A stretch of DNA of 8,689 bases from Undibacterium sp. (GCA_019752975.1 JAIELM010000244.1:1-8689), one strand, 5' to 3'. Counted from the first letter of the stretch, positions 1 through 6,121 are shown. Numbers and translations: made by a program. The notes: generated from the sequence alone by a model not told the origin.

Positions 1-376
1 TCAAACGTAGCGGGATCATATCTCCTGGTTTAATCGCCGCACCTAGACCCATCAGCACAATGTGGTAGCTGCCGGGTTTGAGTTCTACCATTTTCCCAGC
101 CGGCAAAAGGAGATGTGCTACTTCGCGCATTTGCATAACTTCTCCAACCATAGTCATGCTATGTATGCCCACGGTTTTAGCAATGGGAGACGAGGCGCTG
201 ACTAGCTTGGCTTCTTGTGGGGAAGTGATTTGTAAAAATGCGCCGGTGGCCGTTTGTGGAGTCACGGTACTTCTTACCCATGCGTTTTGTACCTGTATTG
301 GCGATTTTATCTGCGCATGACTTAGGCAAGTGGCGCTGCTCAGAAGAGAAAAGAGTATGGTGCTGAGGATTTTCAT
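1..376 (-). CDS. PCu(A)C-type periplasmic copper chaperone, C-terminus cut by window edge
   Basis: Read on the minus strand from an ATG at 376-374, 125 codons are visible before the left edge. Residues 1-21 form a signal peptide (MKILSTILFSLL core, likely cleavage after SHA), so the product is exported to the periplasm. The rest matches the PCu(A)C (DUF461) family, which carries Cu(I) to cytochrome oxidase CuA or CuB centres. The family signature H-x10-M-x21-H-x-M is visible: H in IHSM, then ten residues to M of QMR, then exactly 21 residues to H of YHIV. The final ligand position is Val (H-I-V), where the usual sequence is H-x-M; a Met two residues later (VLMGL) remains. No clear Shine-Dalgarno precedes the ATG. 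About 30 further C-terminal residues would lie outside the window. The family call is firm; retained copper function is less sure because of the missing Met. Confidence 0.9.
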   Translation of the reverse strand, partial: MKILSTILFSLLSSATCLSHAQIKSPIQVQNAWVRSTVTPQTATGAFLQITSPQEAKLVSASSPIAKTVGIHSMTMVGEVMQMREVAHLLLPAGKMVELKPGSYHIVLMGLGAAIKPGDMIPLRL

Positions 377-691
377 TTTAGGTAATGGATGGCTAATGTT
401 GCGGTGTAAATTTCCATGTTGCTCGTCGTTATATTACACATCTGGAGCGATGAGCTGGCATTTTAGCTTGGTTTGATATTCCTCGTTGCCCATGTCTGCT
501 CATGACACCTGTATTTGTGCTGAAACTGCATCGAAAGCGTATTTCTTATCATTTCAAATCCTCACGGAAAATCTCGTTTGAAAGCGACACGGTTTTATCA
601 ATATTTGATTTCCACGCGGAAATGGGATTAAATGTCGAAGTGATCGCTTATCCTGTCAACGCTATCTTATTTTCTTTTTCTTTTCTAAAAA
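377..691. other. Divergent intergenic region, copper chaperone / HDOD gene
   Basis: This 315-bp AT-rich stretch separates two divergent starts. I see no convincing gene in it; a 77-codon open frame at 502-735 overlaps the HDOD start and has no family resemblance. The TA-rich stretch at 429-437 (TAATATAAC on the minus strand) could be part of a -10 region for the copper chaperone. A weak plus-strand promoter candidate is listed separately. No RNA gene or long repeat was seen. Confidence 0.5.
605..633 (+). promoter_or_regulatory. Weak sigma-70 promoter candidate for the HDOD gene
   Basis: TTGATT (605-610) and TTAAAT (628-633) are spaced by 17 bp and lie about 60 bp before the ATG at 692. Each box matches the consensus at four of six positions. 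The spacer holds an imperfect palindrome, TTCCACGCGGAA (610-621). This is a pattern match only. Confidence 0.2.
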
Positions 692-1558
692 ATGACGTTA
701 AAAAGCCGCCCTGTGTCGCCGATTGTGCCAGATAAGCAATCTTTAGATAGCTTAATGAAGACGATACGTATACCAGCACGTCCGAGTATTTTGGTAGAGA
801 TGCAAAAAGAACTGAACAAAGACGAACCGGATTCACGTGCATTAGCCAGAATTATCGCCAATGATGTGGCAATGGCAGCATCGTTGATGAAGTTGACCAA
901 CTCTTCTTTTTTTGGTCTGCGATTAAAGGCGCAATCGATAGCGCATGCGGTGGATTTATTGGGGATGAATCAAACCACTTTGCTCATGACTGGCATCATT
1001 GTTAGGCAAACTTTGGATGTGAAAGCGAAGATGTTGCGTAATTTTTGGGATGTCTCGTCCAAGCGTGCACATGCCCTTAGTACGATGGTGCGTCGCGTGC
1101 CTGTGTGTTCACCTGATGTGGCGCATACTTTTGGTTTGTTTTGCGATATTGGTGTGCCGATTTTGACTGAGCGTTTTCCGAGTTATCAAGAGACTTGGAA
1201 AAAAGCGAATGCGTCACCCGATGTCGCGCTTACCCAAGTGGAGGAGTCTGCGCACATGACCCATCATGCCTCTATTGGCGCTTTGCTGGCGCGCACTTGG
1301 GGCTTGCCTGAACAGGTTTCTACGGCGATTTTACTGCATCACGACTACGCAACTTTAGATGATCTCGCGACGGATAATAGTGTGCGTGGTTTGATCGCTT
1401 TGACTAGCGTGGCCGAGCTGGCGATTCAAAAATTTGAAGGCAAAGAAAGCTCAACTGAGTGGCGCAAGGCCGAAGTCCAAGTGTGCCAATATCTTGGTAT
1501 AGACGCAGACGAGGTGGAGGATTGGTGTGAAGAGTTGCAGGAAATTTTCAATAGTTAA
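692..1558 (+). CDS. HDOD-domain signalling protein
   Basis: The 288-residue protein is a single HDOD domain (about residues 18-215) with a short C-terminal helical tail. HDOD proteins are degenerate relatives of HD phosphohydrolases that usually lack metal-dependent catalysis and act as regulatory or scaffold proteins linked to chemotaxis, c-di-GMP, stress or motility control. Visible features are the N-terminal IPARPSILVEMQ segment, LARIIANDVAMAASLMKLTNS (the family's typical D-x-x-L-x-x-x-x-L-x-x-x-N-S pattern), a degenerate HDIG site at GLFCDIG (residues 148-154, His replaced by Cys), and HHASIGALLARTWGLP with AILLHHD (191-217). The start is the first possible one: an in-frame TAA sits at 686-688. 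There is no Shine-Dalgarno, only a pyrimidine-rich tract; Met22 is an alternative start. The gene stands alone on its strand and ends 2 bp from the convergent small membrane ORF. The specific target is unknown. Confidence 0.92.
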   Translation: MTLKSRPVSPIVPDKQSLDSLMKTIRIPARPSILVEMQKELNKDEPDSRALARIIANDVAMAASLMKLTNSSFFGLRLKAQSIAHAVDLLGMNQTTLLMTGIIVRQTLDVKAKMLRNFWDVSSKRAHALSTMVRRVPVCSPDVAHTFGLFCDIGVPILTERFPSYQETWKKANASPDVALTQVEESAHMTHHASIGALLARTWGLPEQVSTAILLHHDYATLDDLATDNSVRGLIALTSVAELAIQKFEGKESSTEWRKAEVQVCQYLGIDADEVEDWCEELQEIFNS

Positions 1559-1560
1559 GC

Positions 1561-1755
1561 TCAACTTCTTCCGCGCAAAATCCGTGCTGGTAAGAGTACG
1601 ATAGAGCGTAATAATTCAAATACTCCTTCCACCGCAATTCCCAAAAGTCTAAACGGTAGTAGTAGCAACCAAATGATGGGATACAGTAATAGCGCCAATA
1701 AGGCCAGTGGCCAACACAGCACGAATAAAATAATCCAGACCAGTAGTGTCATCAT
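1561..1755 (-). CDS. Small membrane protein coupled to LytTR regulator (unknown function)
   Basis: This 64-residue protein starts with Met-Met. A very hydrophobic stretch (about residues 3-37, rich in Leu, Ile and Trp with Pro breaks) could make one or two membrane helices. A basic, amphipathic tail follows (about 38-64, ending ARILRGRS). Its ATG overlaps the TGA of the response-regulator gene in an ATGA arrangement, so translation is very likely coupled and the protein is probably the third member of the kinase-regulator transcription unit. The stop lies 2 bp from the end of the convergent HDOD gene, with no room for a terminator. I do not recognise a named family. A role as membrane accessory to the two-component system is inferred from position alone. 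The clean overlap and consistent membrane-protein character argue against a chance ORF. Confidence 0.75.
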   Translation of the reverse strand: MMTLLVWIILFVLCWPLALLALLLYPIIWLLLLPFRLLGIAVEGVFELLRSIVLLPARILRGRS

Positions 1756-2489
1756 ATCGCCATATCCCTTAACATTTTTGAGGCATCTCTGTTTGCAATG
1801 AGCACAGTACCATCACGCATTTGTAATTGCAATTGCGATTGTTCGTCGGTGCGCATGGAGTCGACAAAATCGAGGTTGATTAATACTGAACGATGTATGC
1901 GCACAAAGCGCGACGGATCAAGTTTTTCGGCCAGCTCTGAAATGCCGAGTCGTACTAGGTAAGTTTTATTCTCTACGTAGATGGCGGTGTATTTTGCGTC
2001 GGATTTTAGGTAGGCAATATCCTTGATGTTGACCGGAAAAATATGCCCGCGATCACGTACCAAAATACGCTCTAAGGGGGATGCGATGGTTGAACTGGCA
2101 TGTTCCAGTCCTGCGTTCAAATGGCTATTGTCACTGGCAGTCGATGTCAGTAGTCTATCGACCGCAGTATCAAAACGCTGACGTGAAAAAGGTTTGAGCA
2201 AGTAGTCCACTGCATGTAATTCGAATGCACTGACTGCATACTGATCGTAGGCGGTGGTAAACACAATCTGCGGTTGGTAGTTGAGGCGCTTTAAGACTTC
2301 TAAGCCGGTCATTTCTGGCATTTGTATATCCATAAAAACGACTTCAGGTTGCAGCGTGTTGATCTGCATCAGCGCGCTCGCACCGTCGCTGGCTTCACCG
2401 ATCAAGTGCAGCTCACTGCGGCGTAGTACCGCATCACGTAGTGTTTCTCTGGCGAGCGGTTCGTCTTCGGCGATGAAGGTGGTTTTCAT
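1752..2489 (-). CDS. LytTR-family response regulator (AlgR/LytR type)
   Basis: The 245-residue cytoplasmic regulator has an N-terminal receiver domain (about 1-118) and a C-terminal LytTR DNA-binding domain (about 142-242). Receiver hallmarks are the acidic pocket E8-D9-E10, phospho-acceptor D54 in VFMDIQMPEMTG, the TTAYDQYAV segment (T78/T79) and K99 in LLKPF. LytTR hallmarks are the IAYLKSDAKYT segment and RFVRIHRSVLINLDFV. Phosphorylation by the kinase encoded just upstream (2693-3742) should drive binding of the LytTR domain to promoter DNA; target genes are not visible. The start at 2489 has no evident Shine-Dalgarno. The 203-bp gap to the kinase stop is unusually long for such a pair and holds palindromic element A. 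The gene is followed, with a 4-bp overlap, by a 64-residue membrane protein. Confidence 0.95.
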   Translation of the reverse strand: MKTTFIAEDEPLARETLRDAVLRRSELHLIGEASDGASALMQINTLQPEVVFMDIQMPEMTGLEVLKRLNYQPQIVFTTAYDQYAVSAFELHAVDYLLKPFSRQRFDTAVDRLLTSTASDNSHLNAGLEHASSTIASPLERILVRDRGHIFPVNIKDIAYLKSDAKYTAIYVENKTYLVRLGISELAEKLDPSRFVRIHRSVLINLDFVDSMRTDEQSQLQLQMRDGTVLIANRDASKMLRDMAI

Positions 2490-2526
2490 AGGTTCAAGTG
2501 ATCGGTTTGAAAATTGGTTGGCATTT

Positions 2527-2669
2527 AGGACTTACGCAAAATTGCGCTAGCTAGAGCCTGCCCTCGAATGCCTGAATCGGGGGCGCGGCGCCGCAGGCAG
2601 TACTTTGGTACCTTAGTTTAGCAAGCGGCGAACGCAACGACGCTAGCGTCTGTTTTTCGTAAGTCCTAA
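2527..2669 (-). repeat. MITE-like palindromic element A (between kinase and regulator)
   Basis: The ends form a long terminal inverted repeat. TTAGGACTTACG (2525-2536) pairs perfectly with CGTAAGTCCTAA (2658-2669), and pairing continues through the next AAAA after one mismatch. Inside are a second pair of CGCTAGC arms and two perfect palindromes, GCGGCGCCGC (2585-2594) and GACGCTAGCGTC (2639-2650). CATTT flanks it on both sides (2522-2526 and 2670-2674), a possible 5-bp target duplication. Read on the minus strand it aligns with element B: about 23 of 25 bases match at one end and 24 of 26 at the other, with ACTAAGGTAC and CTGCCT shared in the core. A carries about 30 extra GC-rich bases. It has no coding capacity, so any movement would need a transposase elsewhere. 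The exact boundaries are uncertain by about 2 bp. Confidence 0.78.
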
Positions 2670-2692
2670 CATTTTGAAAGGATAGTGGGAAC

Positions 2693-3742
2693 TTAAGTTA
2701 AGGGAAGCCGTATCTGTACTGCATAACCTTGCCCGAGTTGCGATTCAATTTGAAAGCTTGACTTTGCACCATATTCTAATTGTAAACGTCGTTCTATGGT
2801 ACGAATTCCCAAACCATCGATTTGTCCAAGTTGGTGTAGATTGCAACCTGGGCCATCGTCTTTGATGAGTATTTCTAGTTGATTTTTGTGCTCGTCCACC
2901 GAGGTTTGTATGGTCAAATTTCCCGGCTGACTGCGTGGGTTGAAGGCGTGTTTGATACTGTTTTCAACTAAGGGTTGTATGCTTAAAGCCGGTAGGCAGC
3001 AGGAGAGACTTTCTGGGGCTATCTTCCAGTGTACTTGTAGTCGATGACCTAGCCTTAAAGCTTCTAAATCAAGATAGTCGCGCACGAAATCGATTTCGTT
3101 TTCTAGCGTGACTCGGTCATTGCCGCTTTTTTCGGTTTGTAAAATATAGCGCAACATATCGGAAAATCGAAATAAGGCGGTTTCTGCGGCATTTGCGTCT
3201 TTACGAACCAAGGCAATGATGGAATGTAAGGTGTTGAATAAAAAATGTGGATTGAGTTTATTGCGTAGTGCCGAGAGTTCGGCGGTAACTAGCAGCGCCT
3301 GAGCATGACTGGCGGCGAGCGCTTGCACCCGCTTGGCTTCGCTGGCGCGCAGGCCATGAAAAATACCGGCTATCACACCATACAAGAGCATGCTGTACAT
3401 AAACGGCCAAACATACCAACTCAGTGGTCGATTCGCGGAGAAGTCAAAAATTTTTGCCATCAGCACAAAGCTAAAGAGATGCCATGAAATCGCGAAGGCC
3501 AGCGCACTGCTGATATGGATTAAAATCAGTTTCCAGGTGGGCGTTTGTCGGCGCTCCAACCAACCTGCTAGAGGCCATATGCAATAGAGAATAAGTGCTG
3601 CTGGTATTTGGGATACCAGTGATTGGGTAGCATAAGTTAAGTCAAATTTGCCCTTGGTCAAATCGCTAAGTTGAAGGATCACGGAAATTAGTATGGAGTA
3701 CGCGATCCAGCCTATGCTATAAATTCTCCACAGATGACGCAT
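2693..3742 (-). CDS. LytS/YehU-type membrane sensor histidine kinase
   Basis: The 349-residue inner-membrane kinase has four predicted membrane segments (about residues 10-26, 43-61, 71-95 and 107-128), a short coiled linker (about 130-157), a His_kinase domain (PF06580 type) and a C-terminal ATP-binding domain. The phospho-acceptor is H166 in LNPHFLFNTLHSI. ATP-site motifs are LVENSIKHAF (N261), DDGPG (295-299) and GLGIRTIERRL (310-320). There is no large periplasmic sensing domain, so the signal is probably sensed within or at the membrane. The partner is the LytTR regulator encoded next on the same strand. Unlike most genes here it has a Shine-Dalgarno-like site. It is flanked by inverted copies of one small element, 23 bp after its stop and 47 bp before its start. 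Family and role are firm; the stimulus is unknown. Confidence 0.95.
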   Translation of the reverse strand: MRHLWRIYSIGWIAYSILISVILQLSDLTKGKFDLTYATQSLVSQIPAALILYCIWPLAGWLERRQTPTWKLILIHISSALAFAISWHLFSFVLMAKIFDFSANRPLSWYVWPFMYSMLLYGVIAGIFHGLRASEAKRVQALAASHAQALLVTAELSALRNKLNPHFLFNTLHSIIALVRKDANAAETALFRFSDMLRYILQTEKSGNDRVTLENEIDFVRDYLDLEALRLGHRLQVHWKIAPESLSCCLPALSIQPLVENSIKHAFNPRSQPGNLTIQTSVDEHKNQLEILIKDDGPGCNLHQLGQIDGLGIRTIERRLQLEYGAKSSFQIESQLGQGYAVQIRLPLT

Positions 3743-3748
3743 AGAAGT

Positions 3749-3754
3749 CCCCTT
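3749..3754 (-). promoter_or_regulatory. Ribosome binding site of the histidine kinase
   Basis: On the minus strand AAGGGG lies 6 nt before the ATG at 3742-3740. It supports this start and is the only clear Shine-Dalgarno-like site I found in front of a gene in the window. Confidence 0.6.
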
Positions 3755-3789
3755 ACTTTGTGATGGGTTATTCGGACGGATAGCCTATT

Positions 3790-3900
3790 AGGGCTTACGC
3801 AAAACAGACGCTGGTGTTGCTGCATTCGCCTCGTCGTACTAAGACTAAGGTACTGCCTTGAGGGGCGCGCCTAGCCAGCGTAATTTTGCGTAAGTCCCCA
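3790..3900 (+). repeat. MITE-like palindromic element B (kinase / aminopeptidase divergent gap)
   Basis: CTTACGCAAAA (3794-3804) pairs perfectly with TTTTGCGTAAG (3884-3894), and CGCTGG (3809-3814) pairs with CCAGCG (3875-3880), so most of the element could fold into one hairpin. It is the same family as element A but in the opposite orientation and about 30 bp shorter. CTATT (3785-3789) recurs at 3901-3905, a possible target duplication. The element sits 47 bp before the kinase start, where kinase promoter elements would be expected, and about 160 bp before the aminopeptidase start. The rest of this 320-bp divergent gap (3907-4062) is AT-rich and holds only a weak promoter candidate. Confidence 0.75.
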
Positions 3901-3973
3901 CTATTATCCTTCGTTCTTCAAGCAAACCCGTCACGATGTCACCAATTGAGTTATTTTATCCTTGAGCTGAGGA

Positions 3974-4002
3974 TTGTTGAACTTTTCTAATTCACGTATG
4001 CT
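3974..4002 (+). promoter_or_regulatory. Weak sigma-70 promoter candidate for the aminopeptidase
   Basis: TTGTTG (3974-3979) and TATGCT (3997-4002) are 17 bp apart, about 60 bp before the ATG at 4063. The -10 box matches four of six consensus bases and the -35 box three of six. TATAAG at 4017-4022 is an alternative -10 without a good -35. This is a pattern match only. Confidence 0.22.
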
Positions 4003-4062
4003 CCAATTTTCCGCAGTATAAGCTCAATCACCATCATAAAACTTTCACATTAAAAAAAACTT

Positions 4063-5766
4063 ATGGAACTAAAATCTCTCGCTGCGCTTCTGGCGCTCCT
4101 ATTAGCAAATAGTGTGCAAGCACAAGCACAAACGCCGCTTCCAGCCTCCTCCGTGCCTAGTGCTTTCAGCATGTCGACAGGCACGGCACGTACCGGCGAG
4201 CAATTGGCGATGCAGTTTGAAAAAGCCGACCTCACTCTGCAATTAGATCCAAGTACGCGCCGCCTACAAGGACACGCGGTGTTGAGTTTTTTGGCGACCG
4301 CCGAACTGAAACGGATCGTCTTAGAGCTGGATAAAAATTTGCCGATTGAGGCGATCAGTATCAATGGCACACCCTTGCCAAATGAAGCGATCAGTAATCC
4401 CGATGGGCGCTTGTTTTTGGGTTTACCTAAGCATCTACAAAAAGGTGAGCGTGCAGAAGTCAGCATCACTTATCACGGAGTACCGCGTATCGCCACCAGA
4501 GCCCCGTGGGACGGTGGTTTTGTTTGGGCAAAAACGCCCACCGGTGAGCCGTGGATTGCATCGGCGGTGCAAGGAGAGGGCTGTGATTTGTTTTGGCCCT
4601 GCATTGACCATCCCATGGGAAAACCGAAGTTGATGAATTTGCATATCACGGTGCCGAGTCCCTTGGTTGTGGCGGGCAATGGGGTGGCGCAAGGGATGGA
4701 TGAAAAAGACGGGTGGCGCACCTACCATTGGCAGATCAAACATCCGGCCACTTATGGTATCGCCCTCAATGTGGCACCCTATCAGGTGATCGAAGGCGAG
4801 TATGCTAGCCGCTTTGGTAACCGCATCGCTTTGAAAATGTGGCATTTGCCTGCCAATCAAGAAAAAGCCAAGGGACTGTTTGCAGAATTTGTACCCATGC
4901 TCGATTTTTTTGAAAGTAAATTCGGCCCCTATCCATTTGGAGATGAAAAAATGGGTGTCGCTGAAACGCCGCATTTAGGCATGGAACATCAAACCATTAA
5001 TGCCTACGGTAACGAATATAAAAAGTCGCCACATGGTTACGATTGGCTGTTACATCACGAATTTTCACACGAGTGGTTTGGCAATCAAATGACCAACGAA
5101 AATTGGGATGATTTCTGGCTGCACGAAGGTTTTGCCACTTATATGCAGCCTCTTTATTTGCAGTATTTACGCGGTGAACGAGATTATCAAGTGGCGCTGT
5201 TTGAACAGCGTAAGCAAATTAAGAACAAATATCCCATGGTCACTGGTCATCCTATGAGTGAGCATGAAGTATCGGGTACGGTGGGTAATGATGTTTACTA
5301 TAAAGGTTCACTGCTCTTGCATAGTCTGCGTGCTTTAATTGGCGATGCAGCGTTTTTTAGTGCGACCCGTCGTTTAGTGTATGGACGCGATGATCCTAAG
5401 CCAGGTAATTTTCTACCACGCTATAGCACCAGCAAAGAATTTATTGACATCGTCAAACAAGTTACTAAGCAAGATTTGAGCTGGTTTTTTAAAGCCTATT
5501 TGACCCATGCGCAGCTGCCGAAATTGCTACAAACCCGAGTAGGTAACACGATAAATTTGAAGTGGCAGTTGCCCGACGCTAGCGTTTTTCCTATGCCTGT
5601 TGAAGTGAGAGTTAACGACAAAATACAAAAGCTTATGATGAAAAATGGCGAAGCGAGTTTGCATTTACCAGTCCATGCGACTTACACCATAGACCCCGCC
5701 GCCAAACTACTCAAAGACGAACCGCAGATCGAAGCATGGCTAAATGGAGTGGGTAAAAATAGGTAG
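4063..5766 (+). CDS. Exported M1-family zinc aminopeptidase
   Basis: The 567-residue protein begins with a signal peptide (residues 1-20, LAALLALLLANSVQA, likely cleavage after VQA), so it should act in the periplasm or outside the cell, trimming N-terminal residues from peptides. An N-terminal beta-rich M1 domain (about 45-245) precedes the catalytic domain (about 250-480). The zinc site HExxH-x18-E is complete: H332, E333 and H336 in HEFSH, with E355 in LHEGFA after exactly 18 residues. The exopeptidase motif reads GMEH (306-309), not the classical GAMEN form. Tyr412 or Tyr413 in VYYKGS is the likely transition-state Tyr. The C-terminal part (about 485-567) is a short beta domain; the long helical domain of PepN-type enzymes is absent. 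No Shine-Dalgarno precedes the start, only an A-rich tract. It stands alone, divergent from the kinase. Substrate preference cannot be read from sequence. Confidence 0.95.
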   Translation: MELKSLAALLALLLANSVQAQAQTPLPASSVPSAFSMSTGTARTGEQLAMQFEKADLTLQLDPSTRRLQGHAVLSFLATAELKRIVLELDKNLPIEAISINGTPLPNEAISNPDGRLFLGLPKHLQKGERAEVSITYHGVPRIATRAPWDGGFVWAKTPTGEPWIASAVQGEGCDLFWPCIDHPMGKPKLMNLHITVPSPLVVAGNGVAQGMDEKDGWRTYHWQIKHPATYGIALNVAPYQVIEGEYASRFGNRIALKMWHLPANQEKAKGLFAEFVPMLDFFESKFGPYPFGDEKMGVAETPHLGMEHQTINAYGNEYKKSPHGYDWLLHHEFSHEWFGNQMTNENWDDFWLHEGFATYMQPLYLQYLRGERDYQVALFEQRKQIKNKYPMVTGHPMSEHEVSGTVGNDVYYKGSLLLHSLRALIGDAAFFSATRRLVYGRDDPKPGNFLPRYSTSKEFIDIVKQVTKQDLSWFFKAYLTHAQLPKLLQTRVGNTINLKWQLPDASVFPMPVEVRVNDKIQKLMMKNGEASLHLPVHATYTIDPAAKLLKDEPQIEAWLNGVGKNR

Positions 5767-5794
5767 AGATTATGGTTTGAGAACGACGGTCAGG

Positions 5795-6039
5795 AATGAT
5801 CCTAGAAACGGCGGTTGGACGGATATGAGTGTGCATTTTTTCGGCTTTCTGGCTAGGCGTGACGACGACGCAACCTTCACGTTGATAGGAGGAACAACAA
5901 CGCCAGAGAGCCGAAAAAGTGTGCAATCATGTTCGTAGCGCGCTCACCAAAACGGAGAACAGGATTCACAACGAAAAATTCTAATGGATCAAACACTTAA
6001 CAACGACTTTAGCGGTCAACTGCCGTTTCTAGGATAATT
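5795..6039. repeat. Outer inverted-repeat element, interrupted by a second element
   Basis: Arms at 5795-5821 and 6013-6039 match at 23 of 27 positions, including an unbroken 14-bp core (ATCCTAGAAACGGC against GCCGTTTCTAGGAT). They enclose about 190 bp without a credible gene. The arms start 28 bp after the aminopeptidase stop. I found no clear target duplication outside them. If the inner insertion and one copy of its direct repeat are removed, the original element would be roughly 155 bp. The arrangement suggests a decayed or non-autonomous transposon, but the family is not recognised. The 17-codon frame at 5984-6037 inside it is too short to call. Confidence 0.6.
5836..5917. mobile_element. 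Small nested inverted-repeat insertion with 8-bp direct repeats
   Basis: Terminal arms TTTTTCGGCTTTCTGGC (5837-5853) and GCCAGAGAGCCGAAAAA (5902-5918) pair at 16 of 17 positions, and the last base of the right arm overlaps the direct repeat. They are bracketed exactly by the 8-bp direct repeat AGTGTGCA (5828-5835 and 5918-5925). That combination is the signature of a transposition event with target duplication. The 48-bp centre contains only a small CGTGA/TCACG hairpin (5858-5881) and no gene, so this is a MITE-like element of about 82 bp. It lies inside the outer inverted-repeat element, so it is the younger of the two. The A-rich rather than T-rich 3' flank argues against a simple terminator on either strand. 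Confidence 0.65.
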
Positions 6040-6056
6040 ACAAATAAAGTCAATTT

Positions 6057-6090
6057 CGCCGCACGGCGGAAGGCTCTACGCTTTTCCGCC
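6057..6090. repeat. REP-like double hairpin upstream of rlmH
   Basis: GGCGGAA (6065-6071) pairs with TTCCGCC (6084-6090) around a 12-nt loop, in the style of the GGCGGAA...CTACGC...TTCCGCC repeats common between genes in proteobacteria. A second stem, CGCCG (6057-6061) with CGGCG (6064-6068), shares GGCG with the first, so the two cannot form together. It lies 31 bp before the rlmH start and could be in its leader RNA. Confidence 0.5.
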
Positions 6091-6121
6091 CTAGCTTGCC
6101 AATCCCCCACACGCCACCATT

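Noticed and set aside
78..320. Plus-strand open frame of 80 codons
   Set aside because: It is antisense to the copper chaperone, whose H-x10-M-x21-H motif and signal peptide show the minus strand is coding.
502..735. Open frame of 77 codons before and into the HDOD gene
   Set aside because: It overlaps the well-supported HDOD start, has no recognisable domain and no ribosome binding site. The composition looks like translated intergenic DNA.
2639..2650. Perfect 12-bp palindrome GACGCTAGCGTC as a regulator operator
   Set aside because: It lies inside element A as part of the element's own hairpin arms, so a separate operator role has no support.
4435..4974. Minus-strand open frame of 179 codons inside the aminopeptidase gene
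   Set aside because: It lies opposite a fully conserved M1 coding sequence and its translation resembles no family; it is a shadow of codon bias.
5837..5918. Long stem with T-run as the aminopeptidase terminator
   Set aside because: The T-run lies on the 5' side of the stem and an A-run on the 3' side, on both strands, so it is not an intrinsic terminator. The 8-bp direct repeats fit an insertion.
5711..5938. Overlapping open frames on both strands (64 and 71 codons) after the aminopeptidase
   Set aside because: Both run through the inverted-repeat arms and the inner insertion, and neither shows a domain or conserved composition.
5984..6037. 17-codon frame MDQTLNNDFSGQLPFLG ending in the right arm of the outer element
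   Set aside because: It is too short to support without conservation or ribosome data, and its 3' end is dictated by the inverted repeat.
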